Positions 17,927 to 27,239 of a DNA stretch of 64,000 bases are shown piece after piece. The position numbers were made by a program, and so were the translations under genes. The notes under the pieces are model-generated. The model saw nothing but the letters and a program-made list of their open reading frames with translations. It did no database searches and was not told the origin of the DNA. Within the stretch, counting starts at the first letter, position 1. Every line of letters starts with the position of its first letter. Source of the stretch: Tolypothrix sp. PCC 7910 (lineage in GTDB: Bacteria; Cyanobacteriota; Cyanobacteriia; Cyanobacteriales; Nostocaceae); contig NZ_CP050440.1 in NCBI RefSeq assembly GCF_011769525.1, positions 7,364,001 through 7,428,000 of the forward strand, in the 5' to 3' direction.

Positions 17927-19519
17927 TCAAGCCATATTCAGTACTTTCCGCAATAGCGCTTGGTCTTCTAACTTGGCTTTTAAACGCCCATTTTCGATAT
18001 CGCGAATCCAGCTTTGGCTTTTACCTGTCAACTTTGCCAATTCTCGCTGGGAGAGGTTGAGATTTTTTCGCGCTTCTAAAATCTGTTCGCCAAGTAAGTC
18101 GCTTGTGGTTTTGGGTTTTCTTTTGCTTCTATTAACGTTACGCCGTGGTTTTTTGTCGCCGTCTGTGGTTTGTTGCTCCCATTCTGTAGGTAATTCAAAG
18201 GATAAAATCCGCGCATTCATCAGCAGATTCCATTTACCACGGGGGCCTGTGTCTGTTAGCCGGGTGTCGCCGTTACCATCGTTTGTCCAAAATTCTAAAG
18301 CCGCTTCTGGATCTTCGGGGACATCAATTAATTTTGCCCATAATGGTTGAATTTCTATCGGGTAGGTAACTGGATCAAAAATAGGTTTAATGCCATAGTG
18401 ATTAAGCATTTCCAAGTCGCTTTCAAAGGTTCGCAGCAGACGTTTGCGTTCTTCTCTTTGTCTGGATGCTGAGGTGACTTTGGCTTCACCGTAAGCGACA
18501 CGTAGTAAGGTAGGAACGGTAATGCGTTGTTCTCGCCCCATTTTGGTTTTAAACAGCAACCACAGCATCAATCTGGCTGCGCCTTCATGTTGTTGCCAAA
18601 TGCTCATAATAGTTGTGAGCAGAGTTTTTGGCAAAATTCCATATTGATAGAAGGCGGTGCGTTCTTTACATCCTTGTTTATTTAAGAAATGCTGTGCCCA
18701 AATTCCGGCTTTAACTTTAAAAGTCAACCCCACTAAGTATTTGCATCCTTGCTTATCTTCTTGAAAGTGGTGTTCAATATTTACTAACTGCCACAAGCGG
18801 GTTCCGGCGATGGAAAAGCCATTAACTCTACCTTGTTGGGGCCAGTCTATGGAAATTATCAGTGAGCAAGCTTGCTGCACTATGTTTTTCATTAAAGCTA
18901 GTTTGGCATTTTTGTTCAGGTCTTTGCGTTTTTCTAGTCCTAAATATTTCTCTAGTTGGCGTTCATCAATGGAAAACTCTTGCTCCCAAGGTTGTTCTAC
19001 TGCTGTCGCATGAGCTGCAAAAATCAGATGGATGCAAGTGGCTCTAATATCTAAAGCCTCAATTGCAGCAATGTCTGTAGTGCGAGTACTGTTATTGAAT
19101 GCATCTTGGATGTGAAATGCGATCGCACCTCTACCTTGATTAACTTGTCTACTATAGGATAAATACCCAGCTTCATCGATTTCCCAATGTAAGGAAGTAC
19201 GCTGTGCTAGGACGTTACAAGCTTCCCAAATCACAATCGCTGACGCAAAGGCGTTATTTTTACCATTAGAAAATAAATCTGGGCTGGTAGCATCTCTTGG
19301 TTCTACTTTACATCTCCCCTTTTTTGCTTGCCACGGAATTGGTGATTTTATCGGACAGGCGGCTACACATTGCGGTTCGGGATAATAACCCTCGCAATCG
19401 TTACAAAGACAAGGGTCGATCCAATACTCATTGTTTTCGATTTTGATTGCACCCGTCGGACATTGGGGTCGGCAATTGTCACATCCAACGCAACTGTTGT
19501 TAGGAATTGTATACGGCAT
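17927..19519 (-). CDS. cnfR: PatB/CnfR-type nitrogen-fixation transcriptional activator
   Basis: 530 aa, matching the length of PatB of Anabaena. The N-terminus is a bacterial ferredoxin-like domain with two 4Fe-4S cysteine sets: C10,C13,C16,C20 and C37,C39,C42,C51,C55. The C-terminus has an HTH_3/XRE domain (about residues 478-528: NLNLSQRELAKLTGKSQSWIRDIENG). The middle is family-specific. CnfR/PatB activates nif genes under low oxygen, and PatB is expressed in heterocysts; the O2-labile clusters are thought to gate activity. Divergent fdxB lies 1.17 kb away and coxBAC follows, matching my memory of the Anabaena patB-fdxB-cox2 region. Confidence 0.92.
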   Translation of the reverse strand: MPYTIPNNSCVGCDNCRPQCPTGAIKIENNEYWIDPCLCNDCEGYYPEPQCVAACPIKSPIPWQAKKGRCKVEPRDATSPDLFSNGKNNAFASAIVIWEACNVLAQRTSLHWEIDEAGYLSYSRQVNQGRGAIAFHIQDAFNNSTRTTDIAAIEALDIRATCIHLIFAAHATAVEQPWEQEFSIDERQLEKYLGLEKRKDLNKNAKLALMKNIVQQACSLIISIDWPQQGRVNGFSIAGTRLWQLVNIEHHFQEDKQGCKYLVGLTFKVKAGIWAQHFLNKQGCKERTAFYQYGILPKTLLTTIMSIWQQHEGAARLMLWLLFKTKMGREQRITVPTLLRVAYGEAKVTSASRQREERKRLLRTFESDLEMLNHYGIKPIFDPVTYPIEIQPLWAKLIDVPEDPEAALEFWTNDGNGDTRLTDTGPRGKWNLLMNARILSFELPTEWEQQTTDGDKKPRRNVNRSKRKPKTTSDLLGEQILEARKNLNLSQRELAKLTGKSQSWIRDIENGRLKAKLEDQALLRKVLNMA

Positions 19520-20688
19520 AATGCACTTCCAACTATACTCGTTGAGATGTTTGGCTCAAGTCTCCCCAGGATGTGTCCTCTCTTTGAATGAGATTCACGA
19601 CTCGCTACCAAATTATTTTGCTAACAAGAAAGGATTTTCTTGTTTGAGAAATTGCATCCACTTGGAGTTATTTAAGGCTTTTCACCTGAGCCTCTTATTA
19701 GTTCTTTATTAACTATAAATTTCATAATCATATTGAGAAATTTGTTCACAATGAGCTTAGAACTGGTTTTTAGTAACTTTAGGTTTGGAGACTTAGAAAA
19801 TAGCTATTCTTTGACCTTAAAATCTTACCCAAACTGTTTTGCGCGAACATCAGACCTTACTGTTAATAGTATTCAACTTATTTATTAATAATTTTAATAT
19901 TTTACATTACTTTATGGTCTGCAATTATGATTACACTTCTTTTCATAAATCAAGTTTGCAAGATAATTTAGTTTAATGTGCAATAATCACATTCATTTTA
20001 TTTAAATTTGTATCAACTGCTAATTTCAGATTATGGTAAAAAGATTGGAATAATAAATATTGTAGTTATACAGGCGATCGCTTTCAATATTCAAGGCATC
20101 TGTATATCTCAACACTGTTATCTAAAGGTTTTCGGAATCAGCAGAAAAATCTTAATTTTGCAAGGGCATGAATTGTATAAATACCATGCTTGTATACCCA
20201 TAAAAGATTCAGTTAGTTGATTTTGTATTTTATTAATAACCATTCATTGAAAGCGGCGGGAAACTCCATCCCCTTGTGGGTGGAGAGGGATAGCCGCCCC
20301 GCCGCTTGGGGCATAGGGCATTGGTATTTCTTTCCTATGCCCTATGCCCAATTCCCAATGCCCAAAAACTCCATCCCCTTGTGGGTGGAGTTTTTCATTG
20401 ATCATGTATTTTCAGCAGTAAAACCACATCATGCGGCGCTAAATCATTTCTAATTGCCGTTTATTTATCAAAGCAGAAGACTAGAGATGATAGTATTTGA
20501 AAATAATAGTTGCTATATTTTGGCAATTAAAAAAGTCAATAAAGAAACAAGTAATACTTGATATAAGTCATAAAACTTTGATGAGACAAAAAACATTGTT
20601 TATTACCAAAAATAGACTATTAAGATTAAGTTAGGATGATGATTAAAGCACAAACATATTTGTAGGCAAAATTGCCGAGGATTTATTC
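19520..20688. other. Long cnfR-fdxB intergenic region
   Basis: 1.17 kb, AT-rich, expected to hold the divergent promoters of cnfR and fdxB. Apart from the 150-bp repeat at 20241-20390 I see no gene I can support; the short open frames show no family features. No convincing NtcA box (GTA-N8-TAC) was found by eye upstream of fdxB. Confidence 0.5.
20241..20390. repeat. 150-bp dispersed element with GTGGGTGGAG hairpins
   Basis: It starts CATTCATTGAAAGCGGCGGG, carries ACTCCATCCCCTTGTGGGTG twice (near 20263 and 20369), a GCCGCCCCGCCGC segment, and GCCC/GGGCAT heptamer-like DNA in the middle. A diverged copy in the opposite orientation lies inside the glycosyltransferase gene at 41655-41811. Confidence 0.85.
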
Positions 20689-20982
20689 ATGGCACAACTA
20701 ACAGGATTGACCTTTGGAGGTAAAACTTGGACTCCCAAATTCGCCCAATCAATCGATAAGGATAAATGTATCGGCTGTGGCAGATGCATGAAAGCCTGCG
20801 GGTATAATGTGCTTGATTTGAAAGCGCTCAACGAAGAAGGCGAATTTGTTGAAGATGAAGATGATGAAGAAATTGAACGCAAAGTAATGGTTGTTGCAAC
20901 CCCTGAAAATTGTATTGGTTGCGAAGCTTGCTCACGTATTTGTCCTAAAAATTGCTACACCCACGCTCCATTGAATAATTAA
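20689..20982 (+). CDS. fdxB: 2[4Fe-4S] ferredoxin III, nif-associated
   Basis: 97 aa. Two CxxCxxCxxxC sets: C27, C30, C33, C37 and C75, C78, C81, C85, separated by an acidic insert ([17 protein letters not shown]) typical of FdxB. It probably carries electrons in nitrogenase metabolism or cofactor assembly. GAGG at 20677-20680 precedes the ATG. A short GGCAA/TTGCC inverted repeat lies just before the ribosome binding site. The adjacent cnfR gene on the opposite strand fits control by CnfR. Confidence 0.92.
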   Translation: MAQLTGLTFGGKTWTPKFAQSIDKDKCIGCGRCMKACGYNVLDLKALNEEGEFVEDEDDEEIERKVMVVATPENCIGCEACSRICPKNCYTHAPLNN

Positions 20983-21119
20983 TTACGAATTTGTAATTAA
21001 TAAGTGGTGTATTATCAGACCTTTAAAGGTCATTTAGTTATGGATGGAGTACAAATCTCTGTCCATAACTCTTATTTAATTTACCAGAGGTGCGTTACGC
21101 TATCGCTAACGCAAGCTAC

Positions 21120-21223
21120 TAGCGTGGCAAGGCTAAAATAGTGCGTTAGATGAGAAAAAATTACCTGCAGATGAAAGCGGATAAAACTAATTTCTATTGC
21201 AACATTTAAGGCTTGCCACGCTA
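21120..21223. repeat. Inverted-repeat element (possible small MITE)
   Basis: TAGCGTGGCAAGGCT at 21120-21134 and its near-perfect inverse AGGCTTGCCACGCTA at 21209-21223 (one mismatch) flank about 74 bp of AT-rich DNA. The GTGCGTTA and TACGCAC sequences beside them extend the symmetry. No coding potential. Confidence 0.65.
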
Positions 21224-21253
21224 CTACGCACTGTTAACTACGGGTGATTGAAT

Positions 21254-21391
21254 AAGTAAGTGGGTGGAAATAAAGCAAACTATGTTAAAAAACGTAAATA
21301 GACTTAAAATCCTTACCAATGACCAATGACCAATGACCAATGACCAATGACAGCCTCAGTCAGTTATCTTTAATTTCGCCAACCTACTTAC
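21254..21391. repeat. MITE-like element, copy 1
   Basis: It begins AAGTAAGTGGGTGGAAATAA and ends AATTTCGCCAACCTACTTA, giving imperfect terminal inverted repeats of about 20 bp. Five CCAATGA heptamers fill the middle. A second copy, inverted and about 80-90% alike in the outer parts by eye, is at 51167-51346. Confidence 0.8.
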
Positions 21392-21841
21392 TATGTAGTT
21401 ATTTATGCTGTGCCACAATAGATTTTGAATCGAAATTGATAAAAAGTTCGTAGTAAACAATATTGTAAATAGCAAACTGTTATCTATTAACAAATCCATA
21501 ATTAAGGCTCAGACAGTTAAATTAATATTAGAGCCAAAAGCGTTGTATATGAATAGCTTTTGGTACACATCATAGTCTTTTTTGTCATCAAAACAAAGAT
21601 ATAGTTTTAAATTTTTGGGGGAAAGGATGTGAAGACATTTGGAAAATTCCCCCAATTTTTATAGGGGTAAGTTACAAACATAATGAGAGACAAAATGGGG
21701 ACTGGGGACTAGGGACTGGGGCTAGGGACTAGGGACTGGGGAAAATGAGAATTTAATTTCTAATCTCTAGTACTTAATACTCAATACTCAATCCCCAGTA
21801 CCCAATCCCCAATCCCAGCATTTACAGAGCAGGTAGTATGT

Positions 21842-22876
21842 ATGGAACAAATTCCTGTTTCACTATGGACTCTGGTTGCTGGCATTATTGTGACAGCAAT
21901 CAGCATTTGGATTGGTCATAACCATTCTCTACTGCCAGTAGAAGCATCGCTGCAAGCGCCTTTGGTAGATGGTTTTTTCAATATCATGTTTACCATTGCG
22001 ATCGCTCTTTTTTTGGTAGTAGAAGGAACGATTGTGATTTTCTTGATTAAGTACCGCCGCCGTCGGGGAGATAATACCGATGGTGTGCCGGTTGAAGGTA
22101 ACGTTCCCCTAGAAATTTTTTGGACTGCAATCCCAACGCTGATTGTAGTTGGTTTGGGCATCTACAGTGTAGATGTGTTTAACCGGATGGGAGGTTTAGA
22201 TCCAGCGGGACATCCTCATGGTGCGGCTCATGTGGCTGAGATGAAAGGGAGTGCCATTGCCGCAACTCTGGATAATTCATTAGCATCTACAGCAGCACCT
22301 ACCATCGGTATAGGTGCAACATCCACAACTCAAGATAAAGCTGCCGATTTAGTTGTGAATGTAACTGGGATGCAGTTTGCTTGGTTGTTTGATTATCCCC
22401 AGCAAGGAATTTCCGCCGGGGAATTACACGTACCTATTGGTGCGGATGTACAACTCAACCTGTCAGCACAGGATGTAATTCACTCATTTTGGGTGCCACA
22501 ATTCCGGGTGAAACAAGATGCAATTCCGGGAATACCAACACAATTGCGTTTCGTGGCTACCAAAACAGGTACATATCCCATCGTTTGTACAGAACTGTGT
22601 GGCGGTTATCACGGCTCAATGCGATCGCAAGTCATTGTCCACACACCGGAAGAGTATGACAGCTGGCTAACAGAAAACCAAATTGCTCAAAAGCAAGACT
22701 TGCATCAAGCAATTGCAGTGAGCGAGTCCCCGTCTTGGCGGTCTCCGGCGATGGGGAACTCGCGAACCCAAAGGGTTAACCCAGCCGATTTATCCCCATC
22801 AGAGTTTCTCGCCCCCCACGTCAAAGATTTGGGAGTGAATGCAGCAACTCTAGAGTCAATGGTTAATGGTCATTAG
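21842..22876 (+). CDS. coxB: Cytochrome c oxidase subunit II
   Basis: 344 aa. Two N-terminal transmembrane helices (about 8-26 and 44-70), then the periplasmic/lumenal cupredoxin domain with the CuA ligands in CTELCGGYHGSM and the conserved aromatic-rich GMQFAWLFDYP. It accepts electrons from cytochrome c or plastocyanin. The C-terminal about 50 residues are unusual: 22715-22775 (SESPSWRSPAMGNSRTQRV) looks like an intergenic-type repeat taken into the frame. First gene of coxB-coxA-coxC next to cnfR/fdxB, as in the heterocyst-specific cox2 cluster, where respiration keeps oxygen low for nitrogenase. That role is inferred from context. Confidence 0.93.
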   Translation: MEQIPVSLWTLVAGIIVTAISIWIGHNHSLLPVEASLQAPLVDGFFNIMFTIAIALFLVVEGTIVIFLIKYRRRRGDNTDGVPVEGNVPLEIFWTAIPTLIVVGLGIYSVDVFNRMGGLDPAGHPHGAAHVAEMKGSAIAATLDNSLASTAAPTIGIGATSTTQDKAADLVVNVTGMQFAWLFDYPQQGISAGELHVPIGADVQLNLSAQDVIHSFWVPQFRVKQDAIPGIPTQLRFVATKTGTYPIVCTELCGGYHGSMRSQVIVHTPEEYDSWLTENQIAQKQDLHQAIAVSESPSWRSPAMGNSRTQRVNPADLSPSEFLAPHVKDLGVNAATLESMVNGH

Positions 22877-22978
22877 TCATTGGTCATTGGTCATTAGTCA
22901 TTAGTCATTGGTTATTGGATCAACGACAAAGGACAAATCACAAATGACAAAGGACAAAAGACACAGGACAAATCACAA
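22868..22978. repeat. Heptamer repeats between coxB and coxA
   Basis: Runs of (GGTCATT/AGTCATT)n followed by GACAAAT/GACAAAG-type units fill the whole coxB-coxA gap up to the coxA start codon. Confidence 0.85.
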
Positions 22979-24661
22979 ATGACAAAAGTAAAATCTTCTC
23001 GGAATACGCCACCAGATAAGAATCAGTCGCAAACTCTGGTGGTTGCTCACACTTCCCATCAGCAGGCGTGGAAATGGCAGGACTATTTCACGTTTAATGT
23101 CGATCACAAGGTGATTGGGATTCAATACCTAGTGACGGCGTTTGTGTTCTATCTCATCGGTGGCTTGATGGCGATGGCTATCCGTGTGGAGTTAGCAACA
23201 CCAGAAGCAGATTTGCTCGACCCCAACCTGTACAACGCTTTCATGACCAATCATGGAACGATCATGATTTTCTTGTGGATCGTTCCTAGTGCCATTGGGG
23301 GATTTGGTAACTTCCTCGTACCGTTGATGATTGGTGCTAGAGATATGGCTTTCCCCAAACTGAATGCGATCGCTTTTTGGTTAAACCCACCAGCAGGTTT
23401 ATTACTGCTAGCTAGTTTTATCTTTGGTGGTTCGCAATCAGGTTGGACAGCTTACCCACCCTTAAGTTTAGTCACAGCACCCATCGCTCAAAGTCTGTGG
23501 ATTTTGGCGATTGTGTTGGTGGGAACTTCCTCAATTTTGGGTTCGCTGAACTTTGTCATTACCATTTTGATGATGAAGGTTCCCAGCATGAAATGGGATC
23601 AACTACCTTTATTCTGCTGGGCAATTTTAGCCACTTCCGTACTAGCACTTGTATCTACACCTGTGTTAGCTGCTGGTTTAGTGCTGTTATTGTTTGACCT
23701 CAACTTTGGTACTTCCTTCTTTAAACCAGATGCAGGTGGTAATGTTGTCCTTTATCAACATCTGTTCTGGTTCTATTCTCACCCTGCAGTATATTTAATG
23801 ATTCTGCCTATCTTCGGCATCATGTCCGAAGTGATTCCCGTTCACGCCCGCAAACCAATTTTCGGATATAAAGCGATCGCTTATTCCAGCTTGGCTATCT
23901 GCGTTGTCGGTTTGTTCGTCTGGGTACACCATATGTTTACCAGTGGTACACCCGGCTGGATGCGGATGTTCTTCACCATCTCCACCTTAATCGTCGCCGT
24001 TCCTACAGGCGTAAAGATTTTCGGTTGGGTCGCCACATTATGGGGTGGTAAGATTCGCTTTACCAGTGCCATGCTGTTTGCGATCGGCTTATTGTCCATG
24101 TTTGTTATGGGCGGTTTAAGCGGCGTAACAATGGGAACAGCCCCCTTTGATGTTCACGTTCACGACACATATTATGTAGTGGCACACTTCCACTACGTCC
24201 TATTTGGCGGTTCTGTATTTGGGATTTACGCCGGGATTTATCACTGGTTCCCCAAAATGACCGGACGGAAACTCAATGAAGTTTGGGGACGCATTCACTT
24301 TGGCCTTACCTTCATCGGTACTAACCTCACATTCTTACCGATGCACGAGTTAGGTTTACAAGGAATGCCTCGTAGAGTTGCAATGTACGATCCCCAGTTT
24401 ATTGATCTTAATCAGATTTGTACCTTTGGTTCAATCATCTTGGGACTTTCCGTTATTCCCTTCACCATCAACATCATCCAAAGCTGGATGAAAGGGCCTT
24501 TGGCAGGTGATAACCCTTGGGAAGCTTTGACCTTAGAATGGACAACCAGCTCACCACCAGCCATTGAAAACTGGGAAGTATTGCCCGTTGTCACCCACGG
24601 CCCTTACGACTACGGTCATAGCGATAGTGTGCCAGTCGCTACCTCAGAAGTTAGTGCTTAG
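22979..24661 (+). CDS. coxA: Cytochrome c oxidase subunit I
   Basis: 560 aa with about 12 transmembrane helices. Haem-copper signatures are visible: MTNHGTIMIFLW (low-spin haem His), HLFWFYSHPAVYLMILP (CuB His and the Tyr of the His-Tyr crosslink), HHMFTSG, and HDTYYVVAHFHYVL (haem a3/CuB and low-spin haem ligands). This is the catalytic, proton-pumping aa3-type core. It follows coxB by about 100 bp of repeats and precedes coxC by 468 bp that carry a hairpin element. Confidence 0.96.
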   Translation: MTKVKSSRNTPPDKNQSQTLVVAHTSHQQAWKWQDYFTFNVDHKVIGIQYLVTAFVFYLIGGLMAMAIRVELATPEADLLDPNLYNAFMTNHGTIMIFLWIVPSAIGGFGNFLVPLMIGARDMAFPKLNAIAFWLNPPAGLLLLASFIFGGSQSGWTAYPPLSLVTAPIAQSLWILAIVLVGTSSILGSLNFVITILMMKVPSMKWDQLPLFCWAILATSVLALVSTPVLAAGLVLLLFDLNFGTSFFKPDAGGNVVLYQHLFWFYSHPAVYLMILPIFGIMSEVIPVHARKPIFGYKAIAYSSLAICVVGLFVWVHHMFTSGTPGWMRMFFTISTLIVAVPTGVKIFGWVATLWGGKIRFTSAMLFAIGLLSMFVMGGLSGVTMGTAPFDVHVHDTYYVVAHFHYVLFGGSVFGIYAGIYHWFPKMTGRKLNEVWGRIHFGLTFIGTNLTFLPMHELGLQGMPRRVAMYDPQFIDLNQICTFGSIILGLSVIPFTINIIQSWMKGPLAGDNPWEALTLEWTTSSPPAIENWEVLPVVTHGPYDYGHSDSVPVATSEVSA

Positions 24662-25129
24662 GGATTAGGGGCTAGGGACTAGGGACTAGGGACTAGGGAC
24701 TAGGGATTAGGAGGAGAAATTTTGATGTTTATAGCATCTTTCTGTAAATAGACCATGCACGCTGTAGGGGCATAGCAATGCTCATATCAAAATAAGCTAT
24801 CTGTGGCTTATTTGCTGACTTTCATACCCGCCTTGGAATTAATTCCAAGGCTAACAGCTCAAGTCTACTGAAGTAGACTAGGGATTTGTGAGAATTTTTA
24901 GTCATCTTGAGATGACTTTGGCTATGAGACTAGGAATTCATTCCTAGTCGGGCTATGGGTTTAGCTGCAAGTTGACACAGTTGAGCAATGCTGTGCCCTG
25001 AATGTGGTTTAAATGCGTGAAAACTACCTCAACGCAACCCTTACGCCTGATTCCTGCTGAAATTTTGAATTACGCGTAACGTTACTAGCCCCTTCTTTGT
25101 ACGTATTTGATGACCAATACATAAATAAT
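24662..25129. other. coxA-coxC gap with four-hairpin element
   Basis: It begins with GGGACTA heptamers (24661-24712). The hairpin element spans 24831-24949. The rest is AT-rich without a gene. A promoter for coxC could lie here, since coxC is unusually far from coxA for an operon. Confidence 0.6.
24831..24949. repeat. Multi-hairpin element, copy A
   Basis: Four palindromes in order: CCTTGGAATTAATTCCAAGG (24831-24850), AGTCTACTGAAGTAGACT (24862-24879), AGTCATCTTGAGATGACT (24900-24917) and GACTAGGAAT-TC-ATTCCTAGTC (24928-24949). TTGGCTATGAG links the last two. Copies B to E have the same order and linker but different arm sequences that keep pairing. Confidence 0.9.
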
Positions 25130-25717
25130 ATGACCATCGCAACCACCAGCGAACATCACCAAGAACATCATCCAGATTTACGAGTCTGGGGATTGTTGAC
25201 TTTTCTAGTTTCGGAATCCCTAATGTTTGGGGGATTTTTTGCTACTTACTTGTACTTGAGAGGTGGCGCAGCCGTTTGGCCTCCCGAAGGAACAGAAGTA
25301 GAGTTATTTGTACCCGCAATTAACACCATCATTCTGGTGTCTAGCAGTTTCGTCATTCACTTCGGTGATAAGGCGATTAAAAAGAATAACGTCAATGGTA
25401 TGCGGTTTTGGTATATCTTCACTGCAATCATGGGCGCAGTTTTCTTAGGTGGACAGGTTTATGAGTATGCCACATTAGGATACGGCCTAACTACCAATAT
25501 CTTCGCCAACTGCTTTTATTTAATGACAGGGTTCCACGGTTTACACGTATTTGTGGGACTGTTATTAATCTTAGGTGTGTTGTGGCGATCGCGCCGCGAA
25601 GGCCATTATTCTGCTACCAAACATACTGGCATTGAAATGGCAGAAATTTATTGGCACTTCGTAGACATCATTTGGATTATTCTCTTCACCCTAGTGTATA
25701 TTCTCACTTTATTTTAA
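25130..25717 (+). CDS. coxC: Cytochrome c oxidase subunit III
   Basis: 195 aa from the ATG at 25130 (MTIATTSEHHQEHHPD). A TTG 33 bp upstream is possible but extends beyond the family start. Five transmembrane helices; LTFLVSESLMFGGFFATYLYLR and TGFHGLHVFVGLLLI and the closing EIYWHFVDIIWIILFTLVYI are typical subunit III segments. It completes the coxBAC oxidase. Confidence 0.94.
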   Translation: MTIATTSEHHQEHHPDLRVWGLLTFLVSESLMFGGFFATYLYLRGGAAVWPPEGTEVELFVPAINTIILVSSSFVIHFGDKAIKKNNVNGMRFWYIFTAIMGAVFLGGQVYEYATLGYGLTTNIFANCFYLMTGFHGLHVFVGLLLILGVLWRSRREGHYSATKHTGIEMAEIYWHFVDIIWIILFTLVYILTLF

Positions 25718-25850
25718 GGGACTGGGGATTAGGGACTGGGGACTGGGTATTAGGAAGACAGGGAAGATTAGGAGAAAATAGCAATTAATAACTAATCCCC
25801 AATGCCCGATGCCCAATGCCCCATTCCCAATGCCCAATTTGGAGAAAATC

Positions 25851-26336
25851 ATGCAAGTTGATACTAATAAATTCTCATGGTTCCAAGTTCCAGAAGATGT
25901 CAAAGAGCTACTAATATTAGCTGCACAGACTTGGGAAAATACAGCAGAATCCGAGAAATATATGCAACAAGCTGTTGCTAAAACTGGCGAAAATACAGAT
26001 GTTTTAGTAGCAGCATATAGGTACTTTTATTACAAAAATAATTATTCTTTAGCGCTGCAAACAACAAGGCAATTATTAGATAAAATTAAAGAAGCAGAAA
26101 AATTTCCTGATGATTGGGAACAACTCCAACCGATTTTAATTAGTCGGAAAGAAAACCCAAATATCAGGCTATATTTGAATGCTTATTCTGCCTCCGGATT
26201 AGTATTAGCCAAGCTCGGAGATATCGAGCAAGCTAAAATAATCAGTACCAGAGTTAAGGAGATAGACAACAAAAACGATTTTGGCGCAGGAATTCTCCTA
26301 GATATTCTTACCCGTCCACCTGAAGAAGACGATTGA
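25851..26336 (+). CDS. Hypothetical helical-repeat protein
   Basis: 161 aa from the ATG at 25851, chosen because GGAG at 25841-25844 sits 6 nt upstream; the frame before it is heptamer repeat. The sequence looks TPR-like: DVLVAAYRYFYYKNNYSLALQTTRQLL and AYSASGLVLAKLGDIEQAKII. No catalytic motif. It follows coxC by 133 bp on the same strand and precedes two genes linked to diazotrophy, so a scaffold role in that programme is possible. Function unknown. Confidence 0.7.
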   Translation: MQVDTNKFSWFQVPEDVKELLILAAQTWENTAESEKYMQQAVAKTGENTDVLVAAYRYFYYKNNYSLALQTTRQLLDKIKEAEKFPDDWEQLQPILISRKENPNIRLYLNAYSASGLVLAKLGDIEQAKIISTRVKEIDNKNDFGAGILLDILTRPPEEDD

Positions 26337-26536
26337 AATTTGGAATTAGTAATTATCAGCTCAACCACTATGAATGATTATTTATCTAATAACTTCACTT
26401 CTTTATCTTCCATTCGTAGTCCTAGCTTGATTTCTCCTCCTCTACTTTCTAATCCGTCTCTACCAACTCTTACTCCTATTAATCTTCCTGCTCCCGTACT
26501 CCCGCAAAATTCATTTCGATTTACGGTTTAAAATTT

Positions 26537-27148
26537 ATGCAAGGTAGGGATTTTCTTGTAACTGGGGATGGCAAGTTACAACTGTGTAAATCTACGAGAG
26601 CATGGGATTTATTACGTGAGAATTATCGCCTTTATCGGTTTTTAACTGAGGTAGAAGATGTTCTTGATAATGTAGATTATGAATCAAGCCGGCTACCACA
26701 ATTAAGAATGCTGGTTAGAAGGTTGATTGTTAATTCCTACTGGGTACGTAGCCAATATTTAGAACCTGATGCTAAAACAGGAACCTCTGTTTTACTCATG
26801 TATGATGAATTGGGTTTTCCCTTAACAGTGCAAACAGTCACATTTGCACCTGGGACATTATCGACAATTCATAATCATGGAACCTGGGGAATTGTTGCTA
26901 TCTTAAAAGGTGAAGAAAAAAATACAATCTGGCGGCGAAATCCTAGCCTTGATGCTGAACATAAAATAGAAGCAACAGCAGAAGTTAATCTATTACCAGG
27001 AGATATTATTAGTTTTACTCCTGATGCAATTCATTGTGTGGAAGCAGTAGGTGATAAACCAACTGTGACTTTTAACGTCTATGGCGAAACCGATCCCAAA
27101 GAAAGATTTGAGTTTGATCCAGTGACTAATATCGCTAAAAAGTTTTAG
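26537..27148 (+). CDS. Cupin protein, cysteine-dioxygenase-like
   Basis: 203 aa. The cupin barrel occupies the C-terminal two thirds: metal-site histidines in STIHNHGTWGIVAILKGEE and the second motif in LLPGDIISFTPDAIHCVEA. The N-terminal about 80 residues are helical (FLTEVEDVLDNVDYESSRLPQLRMLVRRLI). It resembles type I cysteine dioxygenase-like cupins, which oxidise thiols with Fe(II) and O2, but lacks proof of substrate. It lies in the cox/nitrogenase-associated row, 92 bp before the ArsC-like gene. Confidence 0.8.
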   Translation: MQGRDFLVTGDGKLQLCKSTRAWDLLRENYRLYRFLTEVEDVLDNVDYESSRLPQLRMLVRRLIVNSYWVRSQYLEPDAKTGTSVLLMYDELGFPLTVQTVTFAPGTLSTIHNHGTWGIVAILKGEEKNTIWRRNPSLDAEHKIEATAEVNLLPGDIISFTPDAIHCVEAVGDKPTVTFNVYGETDPKERFEFDPVTNIAKKF

Positions 27149-27239
27149 AATTTCCTCCGCAATTGCACTCACAAAACTCTGCGTAACTCTGAGTTTAAAA
27201 CGGCTAATCTCATCACAGATATAACCAGGAGATGATTCA

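Larger units (their letters stand above)
20983..21841. other. fdxB-coxB intergenic region rich in repeats
   Basis: 859 bp without a supported gene. It contains a palindromic TGCGTTACGCTATCGCTAACGCA-like repeat near 21091, an inverted-repeat element (21120-21223), a MITE-like element (21254-21391) and G/A-rich heptamer repeats (21700-21745, 21770-21820). The coxB promoter presumably lies in the AT-rich stretch 21400-21660. Confidence 0.6.

Noticed and set aside
20008-20220. 70-aa frame in the cnfR-fdxB gap
   Set aside because: No family features, no ribosome site and AT-rich promoter-like surroundings.
20460-20688. NtcA box upstream of fdxB
   Set aside because: Only partial matches to GTA-N8-TAC were found by eye.
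26340-26531. 63-aa frame between the TPR-like and cupin genes
   Set aside because: Ser/Pro-rich low-complexity sequence without ribosome site or conservation clues; not enough support.
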